Notes: generated by a model from the letters alone, not told the origin. Counted from the stretch's first letter, positions 28,093 through 37,641 are shown. The stretch is DNA of 64,000 nt from CALDTK01 sp965213735 (GCA_965213735.1 CBDCAB010000006.1:1240001-1304000), one strand, 5' to 3'. Numbers and translations: made by a program.

Positions 28093-29006
28093 CGCCGCAC
28101 CACGCCAATAGCTCCATCTGCACGATTGGCAGCTACACTATCTACACGCGCCGCCTTTGCGCGTAGCACAGGCAAACCACGAGGCACCAAATAATAAGCC
28201 GCCGAACTATTCGCAACAGGTAGCGCTAGTGTGTCCTCTCGCTGCACGATCAGCACCCCCAGTTGACCAGCTTCTGTACTCGGCACATAGTATCCCGCTC
28301 GCTCAGCATTGATCCGCTCGGGCTTCGTGTTCGGAAAGTTGTTGAGCACAGCCCGGTACTGCTCCATTAGCGTATCGATATCCACGGACTGTGCCTTTGC
28401 AGCGGGTGGCCGCGCAAGTTTGGCTCGAAGCTGAACGAGCTGCGACTGAGCCACCTGTAACTTGAGTTCTGCTTCCAGACGCTGCTCAGGACCCAGTTTT
28501 GGATCAGCAAGTCGCCGCAGCAATTCTGTCGAAGCATCTTCAGCACCAAATAACTCCGCCTCCAGCAGCTCTCGCTCCGCCTGCGTGAGCTGGGTTCCTG
28601 TCGGCGCTGAGGCCGGTGCTTGCTGCGCCAGCTGTGCGAGTTCTTCTTTAATATTTGGAGGAAAGGGCGCTGCGGCAAGCTCCTCAGCCGACAGCAGAAG
28701 GCGCTGATCGATCGCTTTTTTCAGTAGCTCAGCATTGTAAGGGCTTTGATACTCCGCTAATGCTTCACCAGCCTCGACTCGCCGTGCTTGTCGCACCAGT
28801 CGTCTCAGCTTTCGTGGCTCACCGTGTAAGTCTGCTCCAGGCCCTCGTGTCGTATCTAAACTGATCACGAGCGTATCCTGCGCAACCTGTGGTAGCACCT
28901 CTCGTCTCTGCCCACGATCAGAAGCTAAATCGGGCAGCAAGAGGTAGGCAGCTACAAGCAGCACTCCTGCGACTAAAAGTATAAGGATCGACCTCCTAGT
29001 GCTCAT
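28089..29006 (-). CDS. Membrane-anchored coiled-coil protein, possible adaptor of the C39 transporter-like protein
   Basis: A 305-residue protein with an N-terminal anchor (SILILLVAGVLLVAAYLLL) and a periplasmic body. Residues about 60-205 are rich in Leu, Ala, Glu and Gln and predict long helices (QAERELLEAELFG, LEAELKLQVAQSQLVQLRAKL). The C-terminal part is beta-rich (LGVLIVQREDTLALPV). Anchor, hairpin helices and beta end recall HlyD-type adaptors, but there is no clear lipoyl or barrel motif, so the call is tentative. The ATG at 29006 overlaps the upstream stop by 11 bases; longer in-frame starts reach 29027. Confidence 0.5.
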   Translation of the reverse strand: MSTRRSILILLVAGVLLVAAYLLLPDLASDRGQRREVLPQVAQDTLVISLDTTRGPGADLHGEPRKLRRLVRQARRVEAGEALAEYQSPYNAELLKKAIDQRLLLSAEELAAAPFPPNIKEELAQLAQQAPASAPTGTQLTQAERELLEAELFGAEDASTELLRRLADPKLGPEQRLEAELKLQVAQSQLVQLRAKLARPPAAKAQSVDIDTLMEQYRAVLNNFPNTKPERINAERAGYYVPSTEAGQLGVLIVQREDTLALPVANSSAAYYLVPRGLPVLRAKAARVDSVAANRADGAIGVVRR

Positions 29007-31107
29007 CTGCATCATCTTGTGCTGCAATTACTTCGTAGTAGTAGGCTCCGCGCTCGCGAATTAAAGACTCGTGCGAGCCAACAGCATCTATTTCTCCCTC
29101 CTCCACATGGATCAGCAAATCGCAACCATAAGCCGCATTCACGCGCGTGGGATTAACAACGAGCAGCCTTCCTTCGCACCAAGGGATCAACCTGTCCATC
29201 AACAGGCCCTCCTCGTAATCATCGAGCGACTGCGTGGCCCGATCGAGTAGTAAGGCATCTACTCCGGCATATACTGCACGGGCGATGAGTGTGCGCGTAA
29301 CTGTCTCTTGCTCGATTCCTTCACCATCAAAGCCCACGAGCGTGTGCAGTCCCCGTGGAGGTGCATCTTCGGCTATGCCTGCTACGCGTGCTGCGTTGGC
29401 CACAGCGCGCTCATCAGGTCGCTGCGTAAGCGCAATATTCGTGGCTAGACTGCCTGACGCGACGGCGGTCTGCGGCGTGATGTGCGAGACCTTTCCCAGC
29501 ACCGTCACATCCACTTGCTCATCCAGATCGTCTTCGATATACATTTTGGCATTGAATACATTGTCGCGGCCGAGCATACCAGCTACCACGGCATCGCGCG
29601 CCACATGATCCGAGCCTACCAGCGCCACACGGCAGTTGCTTGGAAACGACACCTGTTGCGGAGCACCATTGCGAGCATCCCAGGTAAGGGTTATCTGTCG
29701 AGGCTTGGGCCCGCGTGGCTTGTCGAGGATCAGCCCAGGTTCACCTAGATCAGCTAGCCGCAGTCGACTTGCCTGTAGTTTCTTCCACTTCACGGAGGCT
29801 GAGCACATCGGCAGCAGCGGCATCATCGCGGCGACAATTAAGAAATAGCCAAAGGTCAATTCTCCCAGCTGCAAGCCGCTGTAGCCCAAGCGATAGAATC
29901 CTACAACGGTGAGGGCAACAACGCTGAGTAGCATCGCCACCCGCACGAGTTGTCGTTCGGCGGAGTATTCGGCCGCAATTCGGTGAAAAGCTGCTTCGGC
30001 ACGTTCGTTTCGCTCTACTAGCCGGGAGTCGAGGTACTGGTTGGAATCTATGGTGGTGACGTCGGGCAAGATGTGGGCGTATTCATATACTGCCTCCCGC
30101 TGTTTGAGTTGAGCTTCTCGCGCTGCTTCTTGATTGCGCTGGCCGTAGCGGTACACTGCCGAGCCAATGGCCCAGATGAGGAGTAAGCTACCTAGCAGTG
30201 ACAGCGCCCACACCCAGTCGAGGTAAGCCATGTACACGAGTATGCATATCAGCACCGCCGCTCCACTTACTACCGTAGCCATGGCGTAGGCCCGCCACAC
30301 CCGCAGTTGATCAGAATCTTGGAGCAGCGTGAGGTATGTTTCAGCGTTAATCGGACGGCGGATGTCGGCTGTACGAACTCGGATGTGCTCGACAATGCGC
30401 TCCACTTCCATTTGGCCACGACGACTGGCGTATGCTATTGCTTGGCGACGCAGCACGAGGCTAGCTAAGGCCAAACCTGCTGCAGCCAGCAACAAGGCAC
30501 CCAGATGCTGTAGCCATCCCTCCCGAAACTGCAAATCGATGGCTTGCACCAGCGCCACATACAGAATGCCTAGAGCAAGGGCTAGCATAGCTGAAAAGAC
30601 AATGCCACTCAAAATGAAGCCGTATGGTGCTGCAGCCACGGGTGCTGCGGGTGGCAACAAGGCGCGCTGCTCTGGCTCTGAGGCTTGTCCAGGCTGCGGA
30701 CGCAGGATGAGCCCTGCCCGGGAGCGACCTGGTCCGTAGCGATGGGACTCGAAATCATCGCGCGTAAGCTCGCGCACACCGACAGCAGGATCGTGCACCT
30801 TCACCTTGGCAAAATCTGCCTCCACCACCACCACAAAATGGTCGCGATCCCAGTGCAGGATGACCGGCAGCAAATCTCCAGCGGCGAGTTCGTCGAAAGG
30901 TATTTCTGCGGCCAGAGTCTCGAAGCTGAGGTGCTGGGCACCGCGCTCTATACCACCCAAATCAGTGCCGCGCGCATCGGTGTCGGTCAGTTCGCGTAGC
31001 TGCTCCATGCTGACATCGCGGCCGTAATGTTCGGCCACCATGCGAAGGCAGGTAGCGCCACAGTCGCGCTCCTCGAGTTGAGGATAATATGGTGTCGGGA
31101 CGTTCAT
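28996..31107 (-). CDS. C39 peptidase-ABC transporter-like protein with a degenerate ATPase domain
   Basis: A 703-residue protein with the three-part layout of peptidase-containing ABC exporters. The C39 peptidase (residues 1-130) keeps Gln10, Cys16 in ERDCGATCL, His90 in HWDRDHF and Asp106 in VHDPAVG. About five or six membrane helices lie between 155 and 430. The C-terminal nucleotide-binding domain (about 470-700) aligns as a fold, but Walker A is replaced by GSDHVARDAV, the signature by EGIEQETVT, the Walker B glutamate by Arg (LLLDRAT) and the switch His is absent (VVNPTRV). The Q-loop Gln (ITPQTA) and SLD remain. It thus looks like a peptidase with a pseudo-ATPase. The neighbouring anchored protein may be its partner. 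Confidence 0.8.
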   Translation of the reverse strand: MNVPTPYYPQLEERDCGATCLRMVAEHYGRDVSMEQLRELTDTDARGTDLGGIERGAQHLSFETLAAEIPFDELAAGDLLPVILHWDRDHFVVVVEADFAKVKVHDPAVGVRELTRDDFESHRYGPGRSRAGLILRPQPGQASEPEQRALLPPAAPVAAAPYGFILSGIVFSAMLALALGILYVALVQAIDLQFREGWLQHLGALLLAAAGLALASLVLRRQAIAYASRRGQMEVERIVEHIRVRTADIRRPINAETYLTLLQDSDQLRVWRAYAMATVVSGAAVLICILVYMAYLDWVWALSLLGSLLLIWAIGSAVYRYGQRNQEAAREAQLKQREAVYEYAHILPDVTTIDSNQYLDSRLVERNERAEAAFHRIAAEYSAERQLVRVAMLLSVVALTVVGFYRLGYSGLQLGELTFGYFLIVAAMMPLLPMCSASVKWKKLQASRLRLADLGEPGLILDKPRGPKPRQITLTWDARNGAPQQVSFPSNCRVALVGSDHVARDAVVAGMLGRDNVFNAKMYIEDDLDEQVDVTVLGKVSHITPQTAVASGSLATNIALTQRPDERAVANAARVAGIAEDAPPRGLHTLVGFDGEGIEQETVTRTLIARAVYAGVDALLLDRATQSLDDYEEGLLMDRLIPWCEGRLLVVNPTRVNAAYGCDLLIHVEEGEIDAVGSHESLIRERGAYYYEVIAAQDDADEH

Positions 31108-31219
31108 ACTTCTGTGTGAAGGATTGCCCCGGGGCTGGCGATTCCGGCTGCAAATTTCGCCCCTAGAGCCACAACATGCCTCGGCTCGAGGGTGAAATAC
31201 TACAGATCGGGTAGTGGAT

Positions 31220-31993
31220 TTACGCGGCTAAAGCCCGTGCAATGGCGACGAAATCTTCGCTTTTGAGGCTTGCCCCGCCAATAAGCCCACCGTCGATATC
31301 AGGCTGCTCGAACAGTTCCTGCGCATTGCTCGGCTTCACAGAGCCACCGTAGAGTATAGTCGTTGCAGCGGCACAGCTTTCGCCAAAACGCCCTTTAAGC
31401 CACTCACGGACAAAGGTGTGCATAGCCTGCGCCTGCTGAGGGCTGGCTGTTTTGCCTGTTCCTATGGCCCAAACTGGTTCGTAGGCTAGCACAACATGAG
31501 CCATTGCATCTGCATTGAGGTGGCCCAAACCTTCCCGCAAATGCTCGCCAACCACGTCTTGCTGTTTGCCTGCTTCACGCTCTTTTAGGCTTTCGCCAAA
31601 ACAGTAAATCGGGATGAGCGAATGTGCGAGAGCGCGATCAACTTTATTTGCCAGCACCTGCCCCGCCTCGTGGTGGTCGCTCCTGCGCTCGGAGTGGCCA
31701 ACGATGACATAGGTACAGCCAACAGAGCGGAGTTGCTCGGCGCTAATTTCACCGGTGTGGGCACCTGATTCGTGAGCGGAAACATCCTGCGCACCGAGGT
31801 GGAGTTGCGCATGCTGAGCCACCGCCTCCTGCAGACTGTGCAGGTGTATAGCTGGTGCACAAAACACGCTTGGCAGATCTAGCTCCGCAAGCTGCTGGGC
31901 GCAGGCTGTTACGAGCTCCACTCCGGCTTGGTGGTCGAGGTTCATCTTCCAGTTGCCTGCGAGGAGTCGTCGTTGTTGAGTAGCTGTAGCCAT
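31220..31993 (-). CDS. tpiA: Triose-phosphate isomerase
   Basis: A 257-residue TIM-barrel enzyme of glycolysis interconverting dihydroxyacetone phosphate and glyceraldehyde 3-phosphate. It has the N-terminal LLAGNWKMN with the catalytic Lys, VGHSERR with the catalytic His near residue 104, and the VLAYEPVWAIGTGK active-site block with the catalytic Glu near 172. The start at 31993 fits the family; an upstream in-frame ATG at 32101 would add an unrelated tail over the promoter region. Divergent from the TonB receptor gene. Confidence 0.95.
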   Translation of the reverse strand: MATATQQRRLLAGNWKMNLDHQAGVELVTACAQQLAELDLPSVFCAPAIHLHSLQEAVAQHAQLHLGAQDVSAHESGAHTGEISAEQLRSVGCTYVIVGHSERRSDHHEAGQVLANKVDRALAHSLIPIYCFGESLKEREAGKQQDVVGEHLREGLGHLNADAMAHVVLAYEPVWAIGTGKTASPQQAQAMHTFVREWLKGRFGESCAAATTILYGGSVKPSNAQELFEQPDIDGGLIGGASLKSEDFVAIARALAA

Positions 31994-32121
31994 AAGGTGT
32001 TGTGTTAGTGCGCGAAGTAACGGCACGTGCTGAGAACAGCGCGTAGCAACTGCGGCCGAAGCTGGATTTGTGGACAAGCGCCTTAGTGCCAGGTCGAGCA
32101 AATTCTATATTCGCCGCGCCT

Positions 32122-34005
32122 ATGAAACCTTGTTTTTGGAGCCCTTATTTACACCGCCTGATCCTTGCTGCAGTTGCCGTTTGCTGTGCTGTTTTGGCGA
32201 AAGCGCAAACAGAAGCTGCCGACAGCCTTGACTTACCTGAAGCAGTGGTGATAGCCAACCGCAGCCCGGTGCCACTGGAGCGTGTGGGCCACACCTTCGA
32301 CGTAATAACGAAGCGCGAACTGGAGAGCTTACCGATCAATTCAACTGCCGAAGCATTGCAATTTGTCGGTGGCTTAGACCTGCGGCAGCGTGGCCCCAAT
32401 GGAGTGCAAGCTGACTTGAGTATTAGAGGCGGCACCTTTGATCAGGCATTGGTATTGGTGAATGGCATCAAGCTAGCCGACCCGCAAACTGGCCACCACC
32501 TACTGAACATCCCTGTGCCACTGGAAAACATCGAGCGCATTGAAATACTGAAGGGTCCGGGAGCGCGACTGTATGGCCACAATGCTTTTGCTGGTGCTGT
32601 CAATATTATAACTAAGGTGGAGGAAAGCGCCGCGACGACGCTGCGTGCTGAGCTGGGACAGTTTGGTGTAGGTGGTTTTGGCGCAAGCCTGAGCCTGCCG
32701 TACAAGCAACTGCGGCAGACACTTTCTTACCAGCGTGATTTTGCGCAAGGTTATGAGGCTAGCGGGACTGAAGAGCTGCGTGACAACACCGACTACACGA
32801 TTGTCAACAGCCTTTACCAAGCGCAACTGCGGCAGGGAGCACATAGCTTTGGGCTGCTGGCAGGGCTAAGTGAGCGAGCCTTTGGGGCCAATGGATTTTA
32901 CGCTAGCGCATCGGCTACTCAGCAATTCGAGGCGGTGCAGACGAGCCTTGTGGCCCTTACGCATGCTAGCGGCGACTTTTCGCAACGCCTCAGCTGGAGA
33001 CGCAACCAGGATGAATACGTATTTGTGAGGAGCAATCCGAGTCTGTACCGCAACTTGCACATCTCGCAGGTGTACGGCTACGACGCGTACAAGAGCTTCG
33101 ACCACAGGCTGGGCCGACTAGGGCTTGGTGGCGAGGTGCAGGCGGTGACCTTGGCGAGCAACAACCTCGGCAATCGCGAGCGGCGGGTGCTAAACTTGGT
33201 TGCTGAGCAACAATTCGAGCTGCTAAACGAGCAGGTGCGCATCACACCCGGCCTCACCTTTAACTATCTCTCCGATGCAGGTGCGCGGCTGCTGCCAGGG
33301 CTGGATGTGCACTACCAGCACAATGAGCAACTGAGTCTGTATGGCAACTCCGGCCTTACCTACCGCATCCCCACCTACACGGATCTTTACTACGCGGATC
33401 AGTATAATGAAGGCAATCCTGATCTGGTGGCGGAGCGCACTATGGCTTATGAAGTGGGTGCTCGTTATGAAAAGGGTGGTTTAGAAGCTCGAGCTTCGCT
33501 GTGGCACCGCGATGCCATTGATCTCATAGATTTTGTGCGTACTTCAGCCGCAGATACGGTGTGGCAGCCGCAGAACATAACAGATGCGACCTTTAGCGGG
33601 GTGGAAGTGCAGCTTACCAGCAGACGCGTGGCGCCGTGGCTGCCACTGGCTCGGGTGAGTTACAACTACATCGATGCCGAACTCCCGGAGCAGGAAGGGG
33701 AATTTATTAGCCGCTACGCACTGGATAATTTACGCCACCAGATGACTGCGGTGGCTATGGTGCGTTTGGCCCAACCACTACATGCCACGCTGACCTATCG
33801 ACTAGCTGACAGGGTGAGTGAGCCTGCACCTGATGCTGCACCGCTCGACTACCAGCTGCTGGATGTGCGGGTGGAGTATCGCTACCGTCAGGCGACGCTC
33901 TTTGCTATGGCGACCAATGTGCTGGATGAGCGCTATGCCCAGGCCAATGGCGTGGAGCTGCCCGGACGCTGGCTGCGCACAGGGCTGCGCGTGAGGCTCG
34001 ATTGA
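32122..34005 (+). CDS. TonB-dependent receptor (BtuB-like)
   Basis: A 627-residue outer-membrane receptor. After a signal peptide (LILAAVAVCCAVLAKA) comes a plug domain with EAVVIANRSPVPLERVG, LSIRGGTFDQALVLVNG near residue 107 and ERIEILKGPGARLYG near 145, and then a 22-strand-type barrel ending in a C-terminal aromatic/hydrophobic strand (LRTGLRVRLD). There is no SusD partner and no carboxypeptidase-like extension, so it is more like vitamin B12 or siderophore receptors than SusC; a link to the cobalamin adenosyltransferase gene is only suggestive. The start at 32122 gives the signal peptide. Confidence 0.9.
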   Translation: MKPCFWSPYLHRLILAAVAVCCAVLAKAQTEAADSLDLPEAVVIANRSPVPLERVGHTFDVITKRELESLPINSTAEALQFVGGLDLRQRGPNGVQADLSIRGGTFDQALVLVNGIKLADPQTGHHLLNIPVPLENIERIEILKGPGARLYGHNAFAGAVNIITKVEESAATTLRAELGQFGVGGFGASLSLPYKQLRQTLSYQRDFAQGYEASGTEELRDNTDYTIVNSLYQAQLRQGAHSFGLLAGLSERAFGANGFYASASATQQFEAVQTSLVALTHASGDFSQRLSWRRNQDEYVFVRSNPSLYRNLHISQVYGYDAYKSFDHRLGRLGLGGEVQAVTLASNNLGNRERRVLNLVAEQQFELLNEQVRITPGLTFNYLSDAGARLLPGLDVHYQHNEQLSLYGNSGLTYRIPTYTDLYYADQYNEGNPDLVAERTMAYEVGARYEKGGLEARASLWHRDAIDLIDFVRTSAADTVWQPQNITDATFSGVEVQLTSRRVAPWLPLARVSYNYIDAELPEQEGEFISRYALDNLRHQMTAVAMVRLAQPLHATLTYRLADRVSEPAPDAAPLDYQLLDVRVEYRYRQATLFAMATNVLDERYAQANGVELPGRWLRTGLRVRLD

Positions 34006-34036
34006 TCCGAGGACTGGCTCAATGTGTTGCTCAGGA

Positions 34037-34957
34037 ATGGACTTTGGAAGACCAGCGAACGTTGACCTGGTGGACTGGACTTTGCCACCAGACTCAGCGC
34101 TGACGGAGCATACGCTAGCTGAGCTGACGGTGGCTAGGGAGGCGGGAAGTGTATACATAGGATCGACTGCTTGGGGTCAGAAGCAGTTTGTGGGTCCTGT
34201 CTATCCTGCCGGCACTAAAGCTGGGGGGTTTCTGCACGCTTACGGGCAGCAGTTCAACACGATCGAACTGAATACTACCTTTTATCGGGTTCCACAGTAT
34301 CGCCAGATCGTGCGCTGGGCGGCTGAGGTGCCTGAGGATTTTACGTTTTGCCCGAAGGTTAATAACGCGATTAGTCAGTCGGGCTACTTGGGCGTGAGTA
34401 CCACACGTGCGTTGGAGTTTTGCAAGACGGTGCAGCACTTCGAGCACAAACTCGGGGTATGTTTTATTCAGCTGCCAAAGACCTTTAGTACGGCAAGTTT
34501 TGAGCATTTCCAGCGCTTTCTCGACAGTTGGCCTCAGGTGGTGCGACTCGCCGTAGAGTTTCGCCATGAGAGCTGGTTTGCAGAGGAACGCGGACTTGAT
34601 GCTTTTGCTGAAATGGCGGCCCGTGGCATAGGCACTGTAATAACTGATGTGGGCGGTAGAAGAGATGCAGCGCATATGCACCTAACGGCTCCATTTGTGC
34701 TGGTGCGATGGGTAGGCAATGTGCACTCGAGCGACAGTGGGCGGCTAGAGCAGTGGGCAGATAGGCTGGTGAATTGGTTTGATGTTGGCCTCCAAGAAGC
34801 ATATATGTTTACGCACCAGCCGGAGGAGGTGCCCTCAGCGCGATCTGCTGTGGAGTTGGGTGGGGTTTTGCGGAAGCGGAATGAAGAGCTACGCTTTCGG
34901 GTGCCTACTCTGCTGACAGATGAGCGGGCGGCGGCGCAACAGTCCGAACTGTTCTAG
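34037..34957 (+). CDS. DUF72 family protein (YecE-like)
   Basis: A 306-residue protein of the DUF72 TIM-barrel family. VYIGSTAWGQKQFVGPVYPAG near residue 40, FNTIELNTTFYRVP near 73, FTFCPKVNNAIS and the late AYMFTHQPEE segment are the conserved family blocks. No enzymatic reaction is established for the family. An in-frame ATG 15 bases upstream (34022) is an equally possible start. Position: between the TonB receptor and ppk1. Confidence 0.9.
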   Translation: MDFGRPANVDLVDWTLPPDSALTEHTLAELTVAREAGSVYIGSTAWGQKQFVGPVYPAGTKAGGFLHAYGQQFNTIELNTTFYRVPQYRQIVRWAAEVPEDFTFCPKVNNAISQSGYLGVSTTRALEFCKTVQHFEHKLGVCFIQLPKTFSTASFEHFQRFLDSWPQVVRLAVEFRHESWFAEERGLDAFAEMAARGIGTVITDVGGRRDAAHMHLTAPFVLVRWVGNVHSSDSGRLEQWADRLVNWFDVGLQEAYMFTHQPEEVPSARSAVELGGVLRKRNEELRFRVPTLLTDERAAAQQSELF

Positions 34958-35045
34958 CAGGAGCTGCGTACAGGAGAATGCGCTACACAACGAACTGAAA
35001 GCGGTGCGTCGATGCTTACTATTGTGAAACCTCTGCCTCCGCTGT

Positions 35046-37166
35046 ATGCCCACAGAAACCACGCAAGACACGACTCAGGAAATGCCGTACATCCACCGGG
35101 ATATATCCTGGTTGAGCTTTAACGAGCGGGTGCTACAAGAAGCCAAAGATCCGGCTGTTCCACTGCTCGAGCGCCTGAAATTTCTGGCGATTTACTCGAG
35201 CAACCTCGACGAATTTTTTCGTGTGCGGGTAGCTGGACACCGCAACCTGCTGCGGCTTGGCAAGCGTACTAAGCGGGAGCTGGACTTTGACCCGAAAACG
35301 GTTTTGCGCGAGATATTAGGCGTGGTGAATAGTCAACAAGAAGAGTTTAGCCGAATCTTCAGTCAAGATATTATACCTAAGTTAAAAAAGCATGGCATTG
35401 TGCTACGTCGACGCCTCGACTTGAACAAAAAACAACAGGCGTTTGTGGAGGAATACTTTCACGATCATATGTTGCCTTTCGTTCAGCCAGTTTTGCTGGT
35501 GAAAAATATGGTGCGGCCATTTCTCAATAATGGAGCGCTGTACCTCGTCATTGAAATGCACGAACGGGAATCGAAAAAGCCAGTTCCCACATATGCGTTG
35601 GTGAAAATTCCTAGTGCAGAATTAGGTCGCTTTGTGACTTTGCCTAGCGCAGGCAGTCGCAAAGAGGTGATCATGATGGATGATATTGTGCGTCATTCAA
35701 TTTCGTGGATGTTTCCGGGATATGAAATTGACGATACGTATTCTATTAAGCTGACGCGCGATGCTGATTTGTATATTGATGATGAGTTCTCGGGCGATTT
35801 GGTGGAGAAGATTAAAGAAGGATTGAGTAAGCGACATGTGGGGCCGGCGAGTCGCTTCGTCTTTGATCGCGAAATGCCTCAGGATTTGCTCAACTACCTC
35901 ATGGAAAGTTTTGATCTTGGTCGGTACGACCTGCTGCCAGAGGGTCGCTATCATAATAATGCGGATTTTTTTGGCTTTCCAGATTTTGGAAAGTCGGGTT
36001 TGAAGAATCCACCCATGCCACCCCTACCCTACTCTGCACTCGAGGAGACGGAGGATTATTGGGGTGAGCTACGCGAACGCGATCATTTGCTGTATTATCC
36101 GTACCACAGCTACGAGTCGGTCTGTCGGTTTTTTGAGGAGGCAAGTCAGGATCCGGACGTGACGCATATTAAGATTGTGCAGTACCGGGTAGCAAAGCGC
36201 TCGCGTATTATGGATGCGATTCGTGAAGCGGTGACGCGCGGTAAGCAAGTGAGTGTATTCATCGAAATTAAAGCCCGGTTTGATGAGGAAGCCAACCTCA
36301 ACTGGGGAGAAAAATTAGAAGCCGCTGGTGTAAGCGTCCACTACTCTTTTCCAGGTGTAAAGGTACATGCTAAAATAGCTATTGTTCGGAGGGTGGAAGG
36401 TGGTCGTGGAGTTATCTATTCCTATCTGAGTACTGGTAATTTTCACGAAAATACGGCGAAAATTTACAGTGACTTCGGATTGTTTACTTCTAATCGGCAG
36501 TTGACTACGGAGGCTGCGCGCTTGTTTAGCTTTTTAGAGACGGTGAAGTTGCCGAAGACTGATTTTAAGCACCTGCTGGTTGGGCAGTTTAATCTCCGTG
36601 GCGGATTTACCTCTCGCATCGATCGTGAGATAGCTAATGTCAAGGCGGGCAAGCGTGGTGCGGTAATGCTGAAGATGAACAGCCTGCAGGACACGCGCAT
36701 GATTGATAAGCTGTACGAGGCGAGTCAGGCAGGTGTGGAGGTGCGCCTGATTGTTAGAGGAATATTTTCCTTGGTAACGGGCAAGAAGGGCTTTTCAGAA
36801 AACATCTCCGCGATCAGCATTGTGGACAGGTACCTTGAGCATGCACGGGTATTCATCTACCACAATGACGGCGAACCTGAAGTCTTTCTCAGTTCAGCCG
36901 ACTGGATGACGCGCAACTTGAGTTACCGAATCGAAACGGCTTTTCCGATTTACGATCCGGTTATTAAGCAGCGGGTGATTGAGCTGACGGAGTTGCAATG
37001 GTCGGATAATGTGAAGGCGAGAATCTTGAATGCCGAGTTGAGCAACACCTACAAGCGTACTACGAATGACTTGGCGATTCGGAGTCAGGTGGAGAGCTAC
37101 TACTACATCAAGCGGCTGGAGGAGGCGGAGGTGACACGCCGCGCTGAATTAGAAGCACAGGTCTAG
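35046..37166 (+). CDS. ppk1: Polyphosphate kinase 1
   Basis: A 706-residue enzyme that reversibly makes polyphosphate from ATP. The N-terminal block HRDISWLSFNERVLQEA, the SSNLDEFFRVRVAG segment, FIEIKARFDEEANL near residue 406, the catalytic VKVHAKIAIVRR His near 440 and YLSTGNFHENTAKIYSD near 460 are all present, and the length is typical. Polyphosphate can also bind metals, which may be relevant beside the metal genes further on, but there is no direct link. Confidence 0.97.
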   Translation: MPTETTQDTTQEMPYIHRDISWLSFNERVLQEAKDPAVPLLERLKFLAIYSSNLDEFFRVRVAGHRNLLRLGKRTKRELDFDPKTVLREILGVVNSQQEEFSRIFSQDIIPKLKKHGIVLRRRLDLNKKQQAFVEEYFHDHMLPFVQPVLLVKNMVRPFLNNGALYLVIEMHERESKKPVPTYALVKIPSAELGRFVTLPSAGSRKEVIMMDDIVRHSISWMFPGYEIDDTYSIKLTRDADLYIDDEFSGDLVEKIKEGLSKRHVGPASRFVFDREMPQDLLNYLMESFDLGRYDLLPEGRYHNNADFFGFPDFGKSGLKNPPMPPLPYSALEETEDYWGELRERDHLLYYPYHSYESVCRFFEEASQDPDVTHIKIVQYRVAKRSRIMDAIREAVTRGKQVSVFIEIKARFDEEANLNWGEKLEAAGVSVHYSFPGVKVHAKIAIVRRVEGGRGVIYSYLSTGNFHENTAKIYSDFGLFTSNRQLTTEAARLFSFLETVKLPKTDFKHLLVGQFNLRGGFTSRIDREIANVKAGKRGAVMLKMNSLQDTRMIDKLYEASQAGVEVRLIVRGIFSLVTGKKGFSENISAISIVDRYLEHARVFIYHNDGEPEVFLSSADWMTRNLSYRIETAFPIYDPVIKQRVIELTELQWSDNVKARILNAELSNTYKRTTNDLAIRSQVESYYYIKRLEEAEVTRRAELEAQV

Positions 37167-37207
37167 CATCTGCGCTTAAAATCTCGCTTTTTTTTCTGGT
37201 GTAGAGG

Positions 37208-37239
37208 TTTGCAGTTGAGGGGTCTGCGCATTATGTTTG
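37208..37239 (+). promoter_or_regulatory. Bacteroidota-type promoter of tRNA-Gly
   Basis: TTTG at 37208-37211 and TATGTTTG at 37232-37239 match the -33 (TTTG) and -7 (TAnnTTTG) elements of the Bacteroidota primary sigma factor, with a 20-base spacer. Transcription would begin near 37246, about 12 bases before the mature tRNA. Confidence 0.75.
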
Positions 37240-37257
37240 CGCCCGCTTCCAGCATAT

Positions 37258-37330
37258 GCAGATGTAGCTCAGCTGGTAGAGCGCAACCTTGCCAAGGTTG
37301 AGGTCGCCAGTTCGAACCTGGTCATCTGCT
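37258..37330 (+). tRNA. tRNA-Gly (anticodon GCC)
   Basis: A 73-base cloverleaf: acceptor arm GCAGATG/CATCTGC, D arm GCTC/GAGC, anticodon arm CAACC/GGTTG with loop TTGCCAA (anticodon GCC), T arm GCCAG/CTGGT with loop TTCGAAC, and discriminator T. The CCA end is not encoded. It has its own promoter and a strong terminator after it. Confidence 0.97.
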
Positions 37331-37331
37331 C

Positions 37332-37370
37332 AAAACCCTGTCTCGATTGTATCGGGATGGGGTTTTTGTT
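37332..37370 (+). terminator. Rho-independent terminator of tRNA-Gly
   Basis: AAAACCC (37332-37338) pairs with GGGTTTT (37360-37366). Inside it TCTCGAT pairs with ATCGGGA around a TGT loop. The 3' arm runs into a T-rich tract (TTTTTGTT). It begins two bases after the tRNA. Confidence 0.88.
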
Positions 37371-37393
37371 TGGAGGGTGGGTGCTGGAGGTGG

Positions 37394-37467
37394 GAGGCTG
37401 GAGGCTGGAACACTGCGTTATTAGAGGCTGGAGGCTGGATCACTGCGTTGCTGGAGGCTGGACTGCA
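37394..37467 (+). repeat. GGAGGCT heptamer repeat embedded in a 30-base direct repeat
   Basis: A 26-base unit (37394-37419, beginning GAGGCTGGAGGCTGGA and ending CACTGCGTT) recurs at 37424-37449 with one change, a period of 30 bases, followed by a third partial copy at 37454. Each unit holds tandem heptamers of GGAGGCT. The region up to about 37560 stays G-rich (GGTGCGGG, GGGGTGC). No gene is supported here. It resembles the GGGGGCT array at 43530. Confidence 0.8.
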
Positions 37468-37641
37468 GTTCTGGGGTACAGTGCTGGACTGCTGTGCGGG
37501 GGTGCAGATATGGACTGCAGGTCTGGGGGGCTGTTCTGGGGTGCGGGTGGGTAGTGTACGCAGCTGGGCGCAGGAGGTGGAGCACTACACCTTTGGACGA
37601 CCACATGTGGAACTTCTTCAGACGAATGTGCTTATTACTTT

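Noticed and set aside
37394..37467. CRISPR array
   Set aside because: The unit is a 30-base direct repeat made of heptamers without distinct spacers, and no cas genes are present.
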